NCBI RefSeq assembly: GCF_019343455.1
Contig: NZ_CP049362.1
Span: 2,728,001-2,792,000, forward strand
Source of the DNA: Alcaligenes ammonioxydans
Lineage (GTDB): Bacteria > Pseudomonadota > Gammaproteobacteria > Burkholderiales > Burkholderiaceae_B
Reading direction: 5' to 3'
Length of the DNA stretch: 64,000 nucleotides
The translations under genes were made by a program, and so were the position numbers. The stretch's first letter is position 1, and every line of letters begins with the position of its first letter. Shown here piece by piece: positions 23,776 through 33,958 of this stretch. Under the pieces are notes generated by a model. The model saw only the letters and a list, made by a program, of their open reading frames with translations, was not told the origin of the DNA and searched no databases.

Positions 23776-26613
23776 ATGAAACTCTCTGTACTGATTGCCG
23801 CCCTGCGCCTGCGCCATCTTGCAGGAGCTGCGCTGCTGTCAAGTTCACTGGCCGCTTATGCGCTACCCCCTGGCCTGGCCCAAGGCCCCTCTGTCGAAGG
23901 CGTTACGCAATATACGCTGGACAATGGTCTGCGCCTTGTTCTGGCCCCTGACGATTCCAAGCCTACGACCACCGTCAACATGACCTATCTGGTCGGCTCA
24001 CGGCACGAGAATTATGGGCAGACCGGCATGGCGCACTTGCTCGAGCACATGCTGTTTCGCGGCACGCCCACCTTGCGCAATGCGTTAGGGGAGTTCTCCA
24101 AGCGTGGTCTGGAGGCCAATGGCACCACATCCAGTGACCGTACCAATTACTTTGCCAGTTTCGCTGCCGATCCTGAAACCTTGAAATGGTATCTGGACTG
24201 GCAGGCCGATGTCATGGTCAACGCCCTGATCGACAAGCAGGATCTGGAAGCAGAAATGCCCGTGGTGCGCAATGAAATGGAAAGCGGCGAGAACAGTCCT
24301 TTCCGGGTGCTGATGCAAAAGCTCACTGCCGCCGCTTATCAATGGCATAGCTATGGCAAGACCACCATCGGCGCACGATCGGACGTAGAGAACGTAGACG
24401 TAGAACAACTGCGCAAGTTCTATCACGACTACTATCAGCCTGATAACGCCGTACTCTTTGTAACCGGGCAGTTCGATACGGACCAGACCCTGGAGAACAT
24501 TGCTAAGGCCTTTGGCTCCATCCCCAAACCCACCCGCCACTTGCGCCCGGAATACACGGTCGAACCCGTGCAAGATGGCACGCGTACGGTGACCTTGCGT
24601 CGCCAGGGCGGCACGCCGCTGATCATGTCGCTCTATCATCTGCCCAGCGCCGCCAGCCCGGACTATATGAACCTGAGCCTGGGCATCAGTGCCTTGGGTG
24701 ACACACCTAGTGGCCAGCTTTACAAGAACCTGGTCAACAACAATCTGGCTACCAGCGTATTTAGCTTTGACTCCGAAAATCACGATCCAGGCTACGCCCT
24801 GTTTGGTGCGGAACTCAAGTCCGATATGGACCCGCAAAAAGCCTTAAAGGTCATGAATGAAACGGTGGAAGGTGTCGCCAAGTCCCCACTGAAAGAGGCG
24901 GACCTGGAACGCGTGCGCAGCCAGTGGCTGACGGGCTGGACGCAAACCTACGCCAATCCCTCACGCCTGGCCAGCGCCTTGTCCGAGGCAGCGGCCAGCG
25001 GCGACTGGCGTTTGTTCTTTCTACAGCGTGATCGGGTAGAAGACGCTAAGCTACCACAAGTGCAAAAGGCCTTGGAAACCTGGCTGGTGGCCAGCAACCG
25101 CAGCAATGGCTTGTACATTCCCACCGACAAACCGGTACGTGCTCCTGAGGCCACACCAGTGGATGTCGCCAAGCTGGTGCAGGATTACACCGGCAAGGAC
25201 AGCGGCAAAGCCGTCGAAGCGTTTGATCCCAGCCCAGCAAACATCATGGCTCGCACTGATTTGCAGCCCCTGTCCTTAGGCAAGGATCTGGGCGAAGTCA
25301 AAATGGCACTGCTTCCCAAAGCGACCCGCGCCGAGCGTGTCGAGGCCCGAATGTCCTTCAAGTTTGGCTCGCCTGAGCAACTGAAAAACCAGAGCGCCAC
25401 AGCCGCGGCAGTGGCCAGTCTGCTAAGCACCGGCACCAAAAAGCTCAACCGGGAACAGATTTCCGACCAGTTTACGGCCATGCAAACCCAGTTCAGCACT
25501 AGCGGCTCCAATGGCCGTCTGTATCTGAGCCTGTCGTCCAACCGCGAAAATCTGCCCAAGGCCATTGCGCTGGCACTGGACGTGCTGCGCGAGGCAAACT
25601 TCCCGGAGGACGAACTGAAGAAATACCAGCAGGCCGTCGTTACGGACCTGAAATCGGCCAGCACCGAGCCGGCTGCCCTGGCAAGCCAAACCATTGAACG
25701 CTACACCAACCCCTGGCCCAAAGACGATATCCGCTACACCCCTACTTTTGAAGAAGGGATAGAGCGGGTGCAGGCCGTCACCCTCAAACAGGTACGGGAT
25801 TTCCATCAGAAATTTTATGGAACAGGCGATGTCGCCTTTAGCGCCGTGGGTGACTTTGACGAGGAGCAGGTTCGCAAGGCTCTGTCGGACGGTTTGAAAG
25901 GATGGCGTAAAGCGCCGACGTATCAACGGCCGGACGACCCGCTGCACCCTGTCCCGCCCAAGGTATTCGATATCAATACGCCGGACAAAGCCAACGCCTT
26001 TTATCTGGCTGAACTGGGCCTGAAGCTGCAAGATACCGACGCTGACTTCCCGGCCGTCTATCTGGCGAATTACTTGCTGGGCCTGTCGGAAACCTCGCGT
26101 CTGTGGAATCGTGTGCGGGTGGAGGATGGCCTGTCCTACAACGTACGCAGCCAGCTCGATGCGTCCAGCTATGAGCCCCATGGCTCATGGACGGTCTACG
26201 CCATCCACGCTCCCACCAACAGCGAAAAACTGGGCAACACCATTAATGAGGTGCTGAACCAGACACTGAAGGACGGTTTTAGCGAACAAGAGGTCAAGGA
26301 AGGCATCACTGCCCTGTTGAACTATCGCCGCCTCTCGCGCAGTCAGGATGCTGTGGTTAGCAGTGCCTGGTTGAACTACCTGGATCTGGGCCGCAGCTTT
26401 GAATGGTCCGAGAAAATGGATCAGGACCTGCAAAAACTCGATGCTCAACAGGTCAACGCAGCCTTGCGCAAATATCTGAAACCTCAGGACATGGTGGTTG
26501 CCATTGCCGCCGACCATGAGCGTCAGAAAGACGATGTTGCACCTGCAACAAAGACGGCGACAGACGTCCCGGACAGCGCTGCTGAACCGGCCCTGATGGA
26601 GGCCCAACCCTAA
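23776..26613 (+). CDS. M16-family zinc metallopeptidase (insulinase/pitrilysin type)
   Basis: The product has 945 aa with a signal peptide (cleavage near AAYAL), so it is periplasmic. The first M16 unit has the inverted zinc motif HLLEH (87-91) within GMAHLLEHMLFRGT and a downstream Glu in RNEMESGENSP. Three further M16-type domains follow, and the last lacks the zinc motif, as usual for a fused active/inactive pair. Such enzymes degrade peptides or unfolded fragments. The ATG at 23776 has AAGGA upstream; a GTG at 23770 is less well placed. A weak sigma54-like TGGCTTATTTCTCGCT lies before the gene (about 23740) but departs from consensus in both boxes. Confidence 0.9.
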   Translation: MKLSVLIAALRLRHLAGAALLSSSLAAYALPPGLAQGPSVEGVTQYTLDNGLRLVLAPDDSKPTTTVNMTYLVGSRHENYGQTGMAHLLEHMLFRGTPTLRNALGEFSKRGLEANGTTSSDRTNYFASFAADPETLKWYLDWQADVMVNALIDKQDLEAEMPVVRNEMESGENSPFRVLMQKLTAAAYQWHSYGKTTIGARSDVENVDVEQLRKFYHDYYQPDNAVLFVTGQFDTDQTLENIAKAFGSIPKPTRHLRPEYTVEPVQDGTRTVTLRRQGGTPLIMSLYHLPSAASPDYMNLSLGISALGDTPSGQLYKNLVNNNLATSVFSFDSENHDPGYALFGAELKSDMDPQKALKVMNETVEGVAKSPLKEADLERVRSQWLTGWTQTYANPSRLASALSEAAASGDWRLFFLQRDRVEDAKLPQVQKALETWLVASNRSNGLYIPTDKPVRAPEATPVDVAKLVQDYTGKDSGKAVEAFDPSPANIMARTDLQPLSLGKDLGEVKMALLPKATRAERVEARMSFKFGSPEQLKNQSATAAAVASLLSTGTKKLNREQISDQFTAMQTQFSTSGSNGRLYLSLSSNRENLPKAIALALDVLREANFPEDELKKYQQAVVTDLKSASTEPAALASQTIERYTNPWPKDDIRYTPTFEEGIERVQAVTLKQVRDFHQKFYGTGDVAFSAVGDFDEEQVRKALSDGLKGWRKAPTYQRPDDPLHPVPPKVFDINTPDKANAFYLAELGLKLQDTDADFPAVYLANYLLGLSETSRLWNRVRVEDGLSYNVRSQLDASSYEPHGSWTVYAIHAPTNSEKLGNTINEVLNQTLKDGFSEQEVKEGITALLNYRRLSRSQDAVVSSAWLNYLDLGRSFEWSEKMDQDLQKLDAQQVNAALRKYLKPQDMVVAIAADHERQKDDVAPATKTATDVPDSAAEPALMEAQP

Positions 26614-26652
26614 GAGGCAGGATGGGCCCTGAAGCCGTCCTGAACAGAAAGA

Positions 26653-26684
26653 AAAAAGCCCGGTACAGCAGTACCGGGCTTTTT
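26653..26684. terminator. Bidirectional terminator between the M16 peptidase and dnaJ
   Basis: A 14-bp perfect stem AAAAAGCCCGGTAC / GTACCGGGCTTTTT with the loop AGCA. A/T runs on both sides make it usable by the two converging genes. Confidence 0.93.
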
Positions 26685-26706
26685 GTTTCGCTATGCCTTG
26701 GAGGAC

Positions 26707-27840
26707 TCAGGAAAAGAAACTTTTTACCTTGTCCGTCCAGGACTCACTTTTGGGCGAGTGCTTGACACCTCCATCATTGAGAGCCTGTTCAAACTGACGC
26801 AGCAATTTCTTTTGCTCTTCGTTCAGGCGTACAGGCGTCTCGATCTGAATGTGACAATACAAGTCACCGGGGTAACTGGAACGCAGGCCCTTGATCCCCT
26901 TGCCACGCAAGCGGAAGGTCTTGCCCACCTGAGTACCTTCAGGGATGGTGATTTCACCTCGTCCAGTCAGCGTAGGCACCTCAACGGTGCCGCCCAAGGC
27001 GGCGGTCGTAAAGGGGATGGTCAGCTCGCAATGCAGATCCTCGCCGTCACGCTGGAAGATTCCGTGCGGCTTGATGCGGATTTCCACATACAAGTCACCG
27101 GGTGGCCCACCGTTCACGCCCGGTTCGCCATTGCCGCTGGAACGGATGCGCATACCGTCATCAATACCGGCAGGAATCTTGACCTGCAAGGTTTTGGTCT
27201 TCTTGACCTTGCCCTCGCCGTGGCACACCACGCAGGGATCAGGAATTTCCTTGCCGCTACCGTGACAGGTTGGGCAGGTTTGCTGCATGCTGAAAATACC
27301 CTGCTGCATACGAACCGCGCCACTGCCCTGGCAGGTGCGACACGTCTGTGCCGACGTCCCAGGCTTGGCACCCGTACCCGAGCAGGTATCGCAGTTTTCC
27401 CAGCTTGGTACTCGAATTTCCGTATCAAAACCGGCAGCCGCCTGCTCCAGGCTGATATCGAGCGAATAGCGCAAATCCGCGCCGCGGTAAACCTGAGGGC
27501 CACCGCCACGGCGCCCACCGCCACCACCGAAGATCTCGCCAAAAATATCACCAAAGGCGTCTGCAAATCCGGCCCCGCCCATGCCGCCACCCATACCGCC
27601 CATGCCAGCGTTGGGATCGACTCCGGCATGACCATAGCGGTCATAGGCTTCGCGCTTCTGTTCATCGGACAGGATTTCGTACGCTTCCTTGGCTTCCTTG
27701 AACTTTTCCTCGGCGTCCTTGCTATCCGGATTACGGTCAGGGTGGAACTTCATGGCCAGCTTGCGATACGCCTTGCGGATTTCATCCTGCGTCGCATTTT
27801 TGGCCACACCGAGAATTTCGTATAAATCGCGTTTTGCCAT
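26707..27840 (-). CDS. dnaJ: Chaperone DnaJ (Hsp40)
   Basis: The 377-aa product is a complete type I J-protein: J domain with the HPD tripeptide (FHPDRNPDS), a Gly/Phe-rich linker ([18 protein letters not shown]), four CxxCxGxG zinc modules ([32 protein letters not shown]) and the C-terminal substrate domains. It delivers unfolded clients to DnaK and stimulates its ATPase. It lies about 100 bp downstream of dnaK on the same strand and is probably read from the sigma32 promoter before dnaK. Confidence 0.97.
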   Translation of the reverse strand: MAKRDLYEILGVAKNATQDEIRKAYRKLAMKFHPDRNPDSKDAEEKFKEAKEAYEILSDEQKREAYDRYGHAGVDPNAGMGGMGGGMGGAGFADAFGDIFGEIFGGGGGRRGGGPQVYRGADLRYSLDISLEQAAAGFDTEIRVPSWENCDTCSGTGAKPGTSAQTCRTCQGSGAVRMQQGIFSMQQTCPTCHGSGKEIPDPCVVCHGEGKVKKTKTLQVKIPAGIDDGMRIRSSGNGEPGVNGGPPGDLYVEIRIKPHGIFQRDGEDLHCELTIPFTTAALGGTVEVPTLTGRGEITIPEGTQVGKTFRLRGKGIKGLRSSYPGDLYCHIQIETPVRLNEEQKKLLRQFEQALNDGGVKHSPKSESWTDKVKSFFS

Positions 27841-27942
27841 GATTGATTAACGACGTCCAAACGCCGCTGTTTGAATAATAATGCCCGATCTCCAGCGTAA
27901 GCCGCCAAAGATCGGGCCAGGGAACCTTACTCAGGCTCGCAA

Positions 27943-29868
27943 TTACTGATCGCGTTTGACTTCTTTAAAGTCGGCGTCGACCACGTTCTCGTCGGCGGGC
28001 TGCTGAGCCGTCGCTTCCGCACCTTGTTGTGCAGCGGCTTGGGCCTGCATGTCGGCGTACATCTTCTCGCCCAGTTTCTGCGAGGCCACGCCCAGCGCTT
28101 CCACCTTGGCGTCGATCGCTTCCTTGTCACCGTCTTTCAGCGTTTCTTCCAGATCGGCGATCGCCTTTTCGATGGCTTCTTTCTCTGCAGCTTCCAACTT
28201 GTCGCCGTAGTCCGTCAAGGACTTGCGGGTCGAGTGGATCAGGGCTTCAGCCTGGTTGCGCGCCACTGCCAGTTCCGCGATGCGGTGGTCTTCTGCCGCG
28301 TTGATCTCGGCATCTTTCACCATGCGCTCGATCTCCTCATCGGACAAACCGGAGTTCGCCTTGATGGTGATCTTGTTTTCCTTGCCCGTACCCTTGTCTT
28401 TGGCGGATACATGCAAGATACCGTTGGCGTCGATGTCGAAGGTCACTTCAATCTGTGGCAGGCCACGTGCTGCTGGTGGAATGCCTTCCAGGTTGAACTC
28501 GCCCAATGCCTTGTTACCAGCAGCGATTTCACGCTCACCCTGGAACACCTTGATGGTCACGGCAGGCTGGTTATCATCAGCCGTGGAGAACACCTGCGAA
28601 TGACGCGTAGGAATCGTGGTGTTCTTCTGGATCATCTTGGTCATGACACCACCCAGGGTTTCAATCCCCAGGGACAGCGGAGTCACGTCCAGCAGCAGAA
28701 CGTCAGTGCGGTCGCCCGACAGCACAGAACCTTGAATCGCGGCACCGGCAGCAACCGCCTCATCTGGGTTGATGTCTTTGCGAGGATCGCGGCCAAAGAA
28801 CTCTTTAACACGTTCCTGTACCTTGGGCATGCGGCTCATGCCACCGACCAGGATCACGTCGTCGATTTCCGAAACCTTCACACCAGCATCCTTAATGGCT
28901 ACGCGGCAAGGCTCGATCGTGCGTTCAATCAGGTCCTCAACCAGCGCTTCCAGCTTGGCGCGGGTGATCTTCAGGTTCAAGTGCTTAGGACCGGAAGCAT
29001 CAGCCGTGATGTAAGGCAGGTTGATTTCGGTCTGCTGCGTCGAAGACAGCTCGATCTTGGCTTTCTCAGCGGACTCTTTCAGGCGCTGCAAGGCCAGCAC
29101 GTCTTTGGACAGATCAACGCCGCTTTCCTTCTTGAACTCGGCAATGATGTAGTCAATGATGCGCTTGTCAAAGTCCTCGCCACCCAGGAAGGTGTCACCG
29201 TTGGTCGAGAGCACTTCAAACTGCTTCTCACCGTCGATGTCAGCGATTTCGATGATGGACACGTCAAACGTGCCGCCACCCAAGTCGTAAACAGCGATCT
29301 TGCGGTCACCTTTGTCAGCCTTGTCCAGACCGAAAGCCAAGGCAGCAGCAGTAGGCTCGTTGATGATGCGCTTGACGTCCAGGCCAGCAATACGGCCGGC
29401 GTCCTTGGTTGCCTGACGCTGGCTGTCGTTAAAGTAAGCAGGCACGGTAATGACGGCCTCGGTTACTTCTTCGCCCAGGTAGTCTTCGGCGGTTTTCTTC
29501 ATTTTGCGCAAGATGTCGGCAGACACTTGCTGAGGAGCCATCTTCTTGCCTTGAGCTTCCACCCAGGCGTCACCGTTGTCGGCAGCGACAATGGTGTAAG
29601 GCACGTGTTCAATATCTGTTTGAACTGCCTTTTCAGTGAACTTACGACCAATCAAACGCTTGACCGCGAAGATGGTGTTGGCAGGGTTGGTAACCGCCTG
29701 GCGTTTGGCTGGAGCGCCAACCAGGATTTCGCCATCCTGCATGTAAGCCACGATGGAAGGCGTTGTGCGACCGCCTTCGGCATTTTCGATAATACGAACC
29801 TGGTCGCCATCCAACACCGATACACAGCTATTGGTGGTTCCAAGGTCAATACCAATGATTTTGCCCAT
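27943..29868 (-). CDS. dnaK: Chaperone DnaK (Hsp70)
   Basis: The 641-aa product has normal family length. It starts [16 protein letters not shown] and shows the phosphate-2 motif [14 protein letters not shown], the adenosine motif [15 protein letters not shown], the hydrophobic linker [15 protein letters not shown], and the substrate domain and lid. It is the central ATP-dependent cytoplasmic chaperone. It is preceded by a strong sigma32 promoter (29924-29951). The C-terminal tail is [13 protein letters not shown]. Confidence 0.98.
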   Translation of the reverse strand: MGKIIGIDLGTTNSCVSVLDGDQVRIIENAEGGRTTPSIVAYMQDGEILVGAPAKRQAVTNPANTIFAVKRLIGRKFTEKAVQTDIEHVPYTIVAADNGDAWVEAQGKKMAPQQVSADILRKMKKTAEDYLGEEVTEAVITVPAYFNDSQRQATKDAGRIAGLDVKRIINEPTAAALAFGLDKADKGDRKIAVYDLGGGTFDVSIIEIADIDGEKQFEVLSTNGDTFLGGEDFDKRIIDYIIAEFKKESGVDLSKDVLALQRLKESAEKAKIELSSTQQTEINLPYITADASGPKHLNLKITRAKLEALVEDLIERTIEPCRVAIKDAGVKVSEIDDVILVGGMSRMPKVQERVKEFFGRDPRKDINPDEAVAAGAAIQGSVLSGDRTDVLLLDVTPLSLGIETLGGVMTKMIQKNTTIPTRHSQVFSTADDNQPAVTIKVFQGEREIAAGNKALGEFNLEGIPPAARGLPQIEVTFDIDANGILHVSAKDKGTGKENKITIKANSGLSDEEIERMVKDAEINAAEDHRIAELAVARNQAEALIHSTRKSLTDYGDKLEAAEKEAIEKAIADLEETLKDGDKEAIDAKVEALGVASQKLGEKMYADMQAQAAAQQGAEATAQQPADENVVDADFKEVKRDQ

Positions 29869-29923
29869 GATTTTTTACCTGACTAAAAGATTGATTGCGA
29901 AAGCAAATTATTCGATGAAATGC

Positions 29924-29951
29924 ATATGGGGAAAGGTACGTGCATTTCAAG
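29924..29951 (-). promoter_or_regulatory. sigma32 heat-shock promoter of dnaK
   Basis: On the minus strand CTTGAA is followed after 14 bases by CCCCATAT, matching the RpoH consensus CTTGAA-N13-15-CCCCATNT. The leader to the dnaK ATG is about 49 bases. Confidence 0.88.
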
Positions 29952-30056
29952 AGCCACTGCCTTAATTTTTTTCACTGGGCAAGCGGCAGGTCCGAAGCAA
30001 GCACGCAAATGCGTCTATATTCTGGACGGCCTGCCGGCCCAGTTTGCCAGGCGCGA

Positions 30057-30647
30057 TTACTTGGGCGCCGACACCATCACCAAGGCAGGACGCAAAACCC
30101 GGTCCGAAATGGTGTAGCCTTTTTGCAGCAGCTGGGCCACCGCGCCTTCTTCAAACTCCGAGGGCACAGCCGAAATGGCCTGATGCAGGTGTGGATCAAA
30201 CTTGTCCCCGGCTTGCGGTGCCACTTCTTTCAAGCTATTGCGCTCGAAGGCCTTGTTCAACTGGCGCAACGTGGTTTCCACGCCTTCCTTCCAGGCCTCC
30301 GGGGTTTGCTCGGTCTGGGCCAGAGCGGCTTCCAGACTGTCGCGCACCGGAATCAGGCTTTCAGCGAAAGACTCGGTACCGAACTTGCGGGCTTTGGCCA
30401 CATCGTCGTCCGCACGGCGGCGGATGTTTTCCACTTCGGCTTTGGCACGCAACAACTGGTCGTAGTACTGCGACACTTTTTCCTGAGCCTGGGCCAACTC
30501 GGTCGCCAGATCAGCTGGGTTTTCCTCGGGCTGCTGGGCCAAAATCTCTGGCTGGTCCTGCTCGACAGCGCCCTGTTGTGCCTGTTCAGGCGTGTTTTCC
30601 GTCACTTCCCCGTCCAGAGGCTTATTGGGATCGGCATGTGTAGCCAT
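30057..30647 (-). CDS. grpE: Nucleotide exchange factor GrpE
   Basis: The 196-aa product has an acidic, disordered N-terminus, a long helix with [24 protein letters not shown] in part, and the compact C-terminal domain with [18 protein letters not shown] and [14 protein letters not shown]. It releases ADP from DnaK. I place the start at the ATG at 30647 (GGAG upstream); a frame extension to 30683 runs back into the heat-shock promoter. It lies between hemH and dnaK, with its own sigma32 promoter. Confidence 0.95.
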   Translation of the reverse strand: MATHADPNKPLDGEVTENTPEQAQQGAVEQDQPEILAQQPEENPADLATELAQAQEKVSQYYDQLLRAKAEVENIRRRADDDVAKARKFGTESFAESLIPVRDSLEAALAQTEQTPEAWKEGVETTLRQLNKAFERNSLKEVAPQAGDKFDPHLHQAISAVPSEFEEGAVAQLLQKGYTISDRVLRPALVMVSAPK

Positions 30648-30685
30648 TCGATGTATCTCCACTACAGAATTCGTTGATCGCATAA

Positions 30686-30713
30686 AAATGGGGGCATCTG
30701 CCCCCAGTTCAAG
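30686..30713 (-). promoter_or_regulatory. sigma32 heat-shock promoter of grpE
   Basis: Minus-strand CTTGAA-N14-CCCCATTT is an excellent RpoH match. The spacer and -10 box also form a GGGGGCA/TGCCCCC dyad. The -10 box lies about 40 bases before the grpE ATG. Confidence 0.9.
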
Positions 30714-30760
30714 ACCCGCGTTCGTATTTTGCTGAGCTGAGCCTGAAACACTGCCTCATC

Positions 30761-31846
30761 CTACCGGGCGGGCACCAGACGACTGGGTAGCCAGCCGCCC
30801 AAGTGCTGCACGGCCAGCCGTCCCAGGCCCTCTATCCACTGGGGATCGTCATTCAGACAAGGGATGTAATGAAACTGGCCGCCCCCTTCTTGCAGAAAGG
30901 CGTCTCGACACTCCACCTGGATCTCCTCCAGGGTTTCCAGGCAGTCGGCCACAAAGCCGGGGCAAACCGCATCCACGCGCCCCACACCCTGCTTGCCCCA
31001 TTCACGCAAAGTCGGCTCGGTGTACGGCTCGAGCCAACGCTCCGCACCAAAGCGGCTTTGAAACGCCATATGCACCTCTACGCCGGGCTCATCGAGCGCG
31101 GCACGCAAGGCATTGGTCGTTTCACGACAATCCCGGTAATACGGGTCACCCAGTTCCACGCAACGGCGCGGCAAGCCATGAAAGCTCAACAACAAGCGCT
31201 CGGGCTTGCCGTGCTCATCCCAGTAACGACGGATCTTGGCCGCCAGCGGGCCGATATAATCCGGATGGGTGTGGTAGCGCTTGATAAAGCGCAATTCAGG
31301 CTGATTGCGCTGTTTGGCCAGATGCCCGGCCACGCAATCCACGGCGGTCGCGGTGGTGCTGGCGGCATATTGGGGATACAGCGGCAGGCCCAAGATGCGT
31401 TCGCAACCGGCCGCTTTCAACTTATCCAGCCCACTGGCAATGGACGGGTTGCCATAACGCATGCCCAGCTCCACCTTGACATCATGGCCTTGCGCCTGCA
31501 GCAGCGCCTGCAATCCATCGGCCTGCGCCTGGCTGTAAACCAGCAACGGCGCGCCCTGCGGCAACCAGATATCCTGATAACGCGGGGCCAGCTTGCGCGG
31601 GCGCAGCGGCAAAATGAACAGGCGCAGAATAATTTGCCAAAGAGGCTGAGGGATTTCGATCACCCGGGGGTCCGACAGGAACTCGCCCAGATAACGGCGG
31701 ATGGACGCAGCATCAGGCTGATCGGGCGTACCCAGGTTAAGCAGCAAAATACCGACAGGCCCGGCCGGTCTGACCGGAGCCTGGGCATTGAACATATCAG
31801 CATCCTTTGCTTCGGGCAAATAAGGAGAGGCAAACAACTTGGGCAT
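30761..31846 (-). CDS. hemH: Ferrochelatase
   Basis: The 361-aa product has the ferrochelatase fold: GILLLNLGTPDQPDAASIRRYL at the start in part, the metal-binding His in LLLSFHGLPRRCVELGDPYY, and the later HYIPCLNDDPQWIEGL. It inserts Fe2+ into protoporphyrin IX, the last step of haem synthesis. An ATG at codon 18 (31795) is an alternative start that fits the usual N-terminus. It lies between hrcA and grpE, an order known in related betaproteobacteria. Confidence 0.95.
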   Translation of the reverse strand: MPKLFASPYLPEAKDADMFNAQAPVRPAGPVGILLLNLGTPDQPDAASIRRYLGEFLSDPRVIEIPQPLWQIILRLFILPLRPRKLAPRYQDIWLPQGAPLLVYSQAQADGLQALLQAQGHDVKVELGMRYGNPSIASGLDKLKAAGCERILGLPLYPQYAASTTATAVDCVAGHLAKQRNQPELRFIKRYHTHPDYIGPLAAKIRRYWDEHGKPERLLLSFHGLPRRCVELGDPYYRDCRETTNALRAALDEPGVEVHMAFQSRFGAERWLEPYTEPTLREWGKQGVGRVDAVCPGFVADCLETLEEIQVECRDAFLQEGGGQFHYIPCLNDDPQWIEGLGRLAVQHLGGWLPSRLVPAR

Positions 31847-31911
31847 GATTTGATTAATACCTTAGACAGCCAGCGAACCTTGCGCCTACCAACAGGTTAA
31901 AGGTCTATCCA

Positions 31912-32925
31912 TTAACTGGCCGAGTGATGGCTCAGGGCATTGGACAATAGCCGGGCTGTAATGTCTACGATCGGAATCACACGATCATACGCCATCCGTG
32001 ACGGCCCGATCACACCCAGCGTGCCCACGACTTTACCGTCCACCCCATACGGTGCGGTAATCACGGAGACATCGTCCAGCGGCAGGAGCTGGGAGTCGCC
32101 ACCAATATAAATCTGCACCCCTTCAGCCTGGCTGGACACATCCAGCAGATGCAGCAGATCGGTTTTTTTCTCGAACAGGGAAAACAGGCGGCGAAGCCTG
32201 TCCATATCCGCCACCATTTCAGTGACGTTCAGCAACTTGCTCTCGCCTGCAATCACCACCGCTTCCTCGCTGTCGGGTTGGTGACTGCCAACATCCACGG
32301 CTTGTTGCATGAGGCGCGAGATATCCAGCTGCAAAGAGCTGAGCTCTTTTGACAAAGCCAGCTTGACGGCCTCAAAGGACATGCCCGAAAAATGCTGGTT
32401 GAAAAAATTGCTGGCCTCGATCAGTTCCTGTTCCAGATAGTCGCGCGGCACAAACAGGATACGGTTTTGCACATCCCCATCCGGGGTGACGATAATCAGC
32501 AACACCCGCTTGTCGGACAAACGGATAAATTCAATTTGCCGAAAGGTCTGTGCTTTTTTGGGTGCCAGAACCACGCCGGCGAATTGCGACAGGTTCGATA
32601 GCAGGGACGCGGCGGAACTGACCGCACGGTTGGGTTCATCAAAGGGCAGGTACTAGCTGAGATTGCGGGCATCGGGGCGCTCAAAACGCTCGGCTGCCAG
32701 CAGACGGTCCACAAACAAGCGGTAGCCTTTAGGCGTGGGGATGCGCCCCGCCGAGGTGTGAGGACTGTGAATCAGGCCCAGACCCTCCAGTTCCGCCATC
32801 ACATTACGAATCGTGGCCGGAGAAAAATCAAAAACGGTCGATAAGGTGCGAGACCCCACCGGCTGACCATCGGCGATGTAACGCTCGATCAGCACCTTCA
32901 ACAAGGCATTTGCTCTGTCATCCAT
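31912..32925 (-). pseudogene. hrcA: hrcA heat-inducible repressor gene interrupted by an amber codon
   Basis: Codons 1-90 encode the HrcA winged-helix domain ([55 protein letters not shown]). Codon 91 is TAG (32653-32655). The same frame then continues with [20 protein letters not shown] and the full effector domain ([20 protein letters not shown] to [16 protein letters not shown]). A single stop thus separates two halves that are otherwise full length (337 codons). HrcA represses chaperone operons at CIRCE sites. The DNA-binding part alone would lack the dimerisation domain. A sequencing error or amber readthrough are alternatives. It is divergent from nadK. Confidence 0.85.
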
Positions 32926-33003
32926 GTCGCGTACGTCACTTAAAAACACCAGCTCTGCATGATAAAGGGGAGAATCTTACAGCCAAGCCTAGAGTGGCAA
33001 CTC

Positions 33004-33009
33004 TATAAT
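33004..33009 (+). promoter_or_regulatory. Possible -10 box of nadK
   Basis: A perfect TATAAT stands 44 bases before the nadK ATG in the 127-bp hrcA/nadK divergent gap. No good -35 box sits at the right distance, so this rests on the hexamer alone. Confidence 0.4.
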
Positions 33010-33052
33010 CCACTGATCGCCATTATTTCATTAATCATAAGGTTTTCGCCCC

Positions 33053-33952
33053 ATGCATTTCAAAACGGTTGCCATTGTTGGTAGATACCAGGACTGTGGC
33101 TTGGATGCGCCCATCCGGTCGCTGGCCAACACCCTGGTCAACACGGGCTGCTCAGTACTAATTGAGGCTACAACCGCCCAAAATGCCGGTATAACCGAAT
33201 TTCCCATCGGCGATTATGCCCAGATCGGCCAGCGCGCCGATCTGGCGATCGTGATGGGCGGGGATGGCACCATGATAGGCGCTGCACGCGAATTAGCCCA
33301 CAGCAAGGTCCCCCTGATCGGCATTAACCATGGCCGCCTGGGCTTTATTACCGACATTCCCTTGAATGATGCCAACGAGGCCTTGCTCAGTGTTCTGAAA
33401 GGCGAGTACGACATTGAAGAACGCTCCATGCTGGAAGGCCGCGTGGTGCGTGACGGAGAAGTGCTGTACTCGGGCGTGGCCCTGAACGATGTGGTCATCA
33501 ACCGCGCCGGACGTGGCGGCATGATCGAGCTGCGTGTGGAGCTGGATGGCGTTTTCATGTACCGACAGCGATCGGACGGCCTGATCATTTCCACCCCCAC
33601 CGGCTCAACCGCTTATGCCCTGGCGGCCAGTGGCCCCTTGCTGCACCCGTCGCTGAAAGCCTTTCTGCTGGTGCCGGTCGCCCCCCAAACCCTGTCGAAC
33701 CGCCCCATTGTACTGCCCGATACCGGCACCCTGAATTTGACCATTACCGCCCTGGGTCGGGTGGAAACCGGCGGCAGCGTGCACTTTGATATGCAAACCT
33801 GGTCGGACTGCCAGCAGGGAGACCGGATTGATGTGCGCCGCTCCCAGGACACCAGCCGCTTTATCCACCCCAAGGGCTACAGCTTTTTTTCCACCTTGCG
33901 CCAGAAGCTGGGCTGGAATCACATCCCTTTGCCTAACGACGAAAACGACTGA
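33053..33952 (+). CDS. nadK: NAD kinase
   Basis: The 299-aa product has the catalytic GGDGT motif in LAIVMGGDGTMIGAAREL, then NHGRLGFITDIP and the Gly-rich STPTGSTAYALAASGP, which together form the NAD/ATP site. It phosphorylates NAD to NADP. It is divergent from hrcA and lies six bases upstream of recN, with which it probably forms one transcript. Confidence 0.96.
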   Translation: MHFKTVAIVGRYQDCGLDAPIRSLANTLVNTGCSVLIEATTAQNAGITEFPIGDYAQIGQRADLAIVMGGDGTMIGAARELAHSKVPLIGINHGRLGFITDIPLNDANEALLSVLKGEYDIEERSMLEGRVVRDGEVLYSGVALNDVVINRAGRGGMIELRVELDGVFMYRQRSDGLIISTPTGSTAYALAASGPLLHPSLKAFLLVPVAPQTLSNRPIVLPDTGTLNLTITALGRVETGGSVHFDMQTWSDCQQGDRIDVRRSQDTSRFIHPKGYSFFSTLRQKLGWNHIPLPNDEND

Positions 33953-33958
33953 ACCCCT

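Noticed and set aside
28024-29886. A 620-codon open frame on the plus strand opposite dnaK
   Set aside because: Long antisense frames opposite dnaK are a well-known artefact of its codon use. The dnaK protein is complete and conserved, and no promoter or ribosome site serves the antisense frame.
32575-32652. A frameshift in hrcA
   Set aside because: The distance between the stop and the downstream start is a multiple of three and the in-between codons read as HrcA, so the lesion is a nonsense codon and not a frameshift.
26707-33052. CIRCE element near the chaperone genes
   Set aside because: I looked for TTAGCACTC-N9-GAGTGCTAA in the gaps before grpE, dnaK, dnaJ and hrcA and found none.
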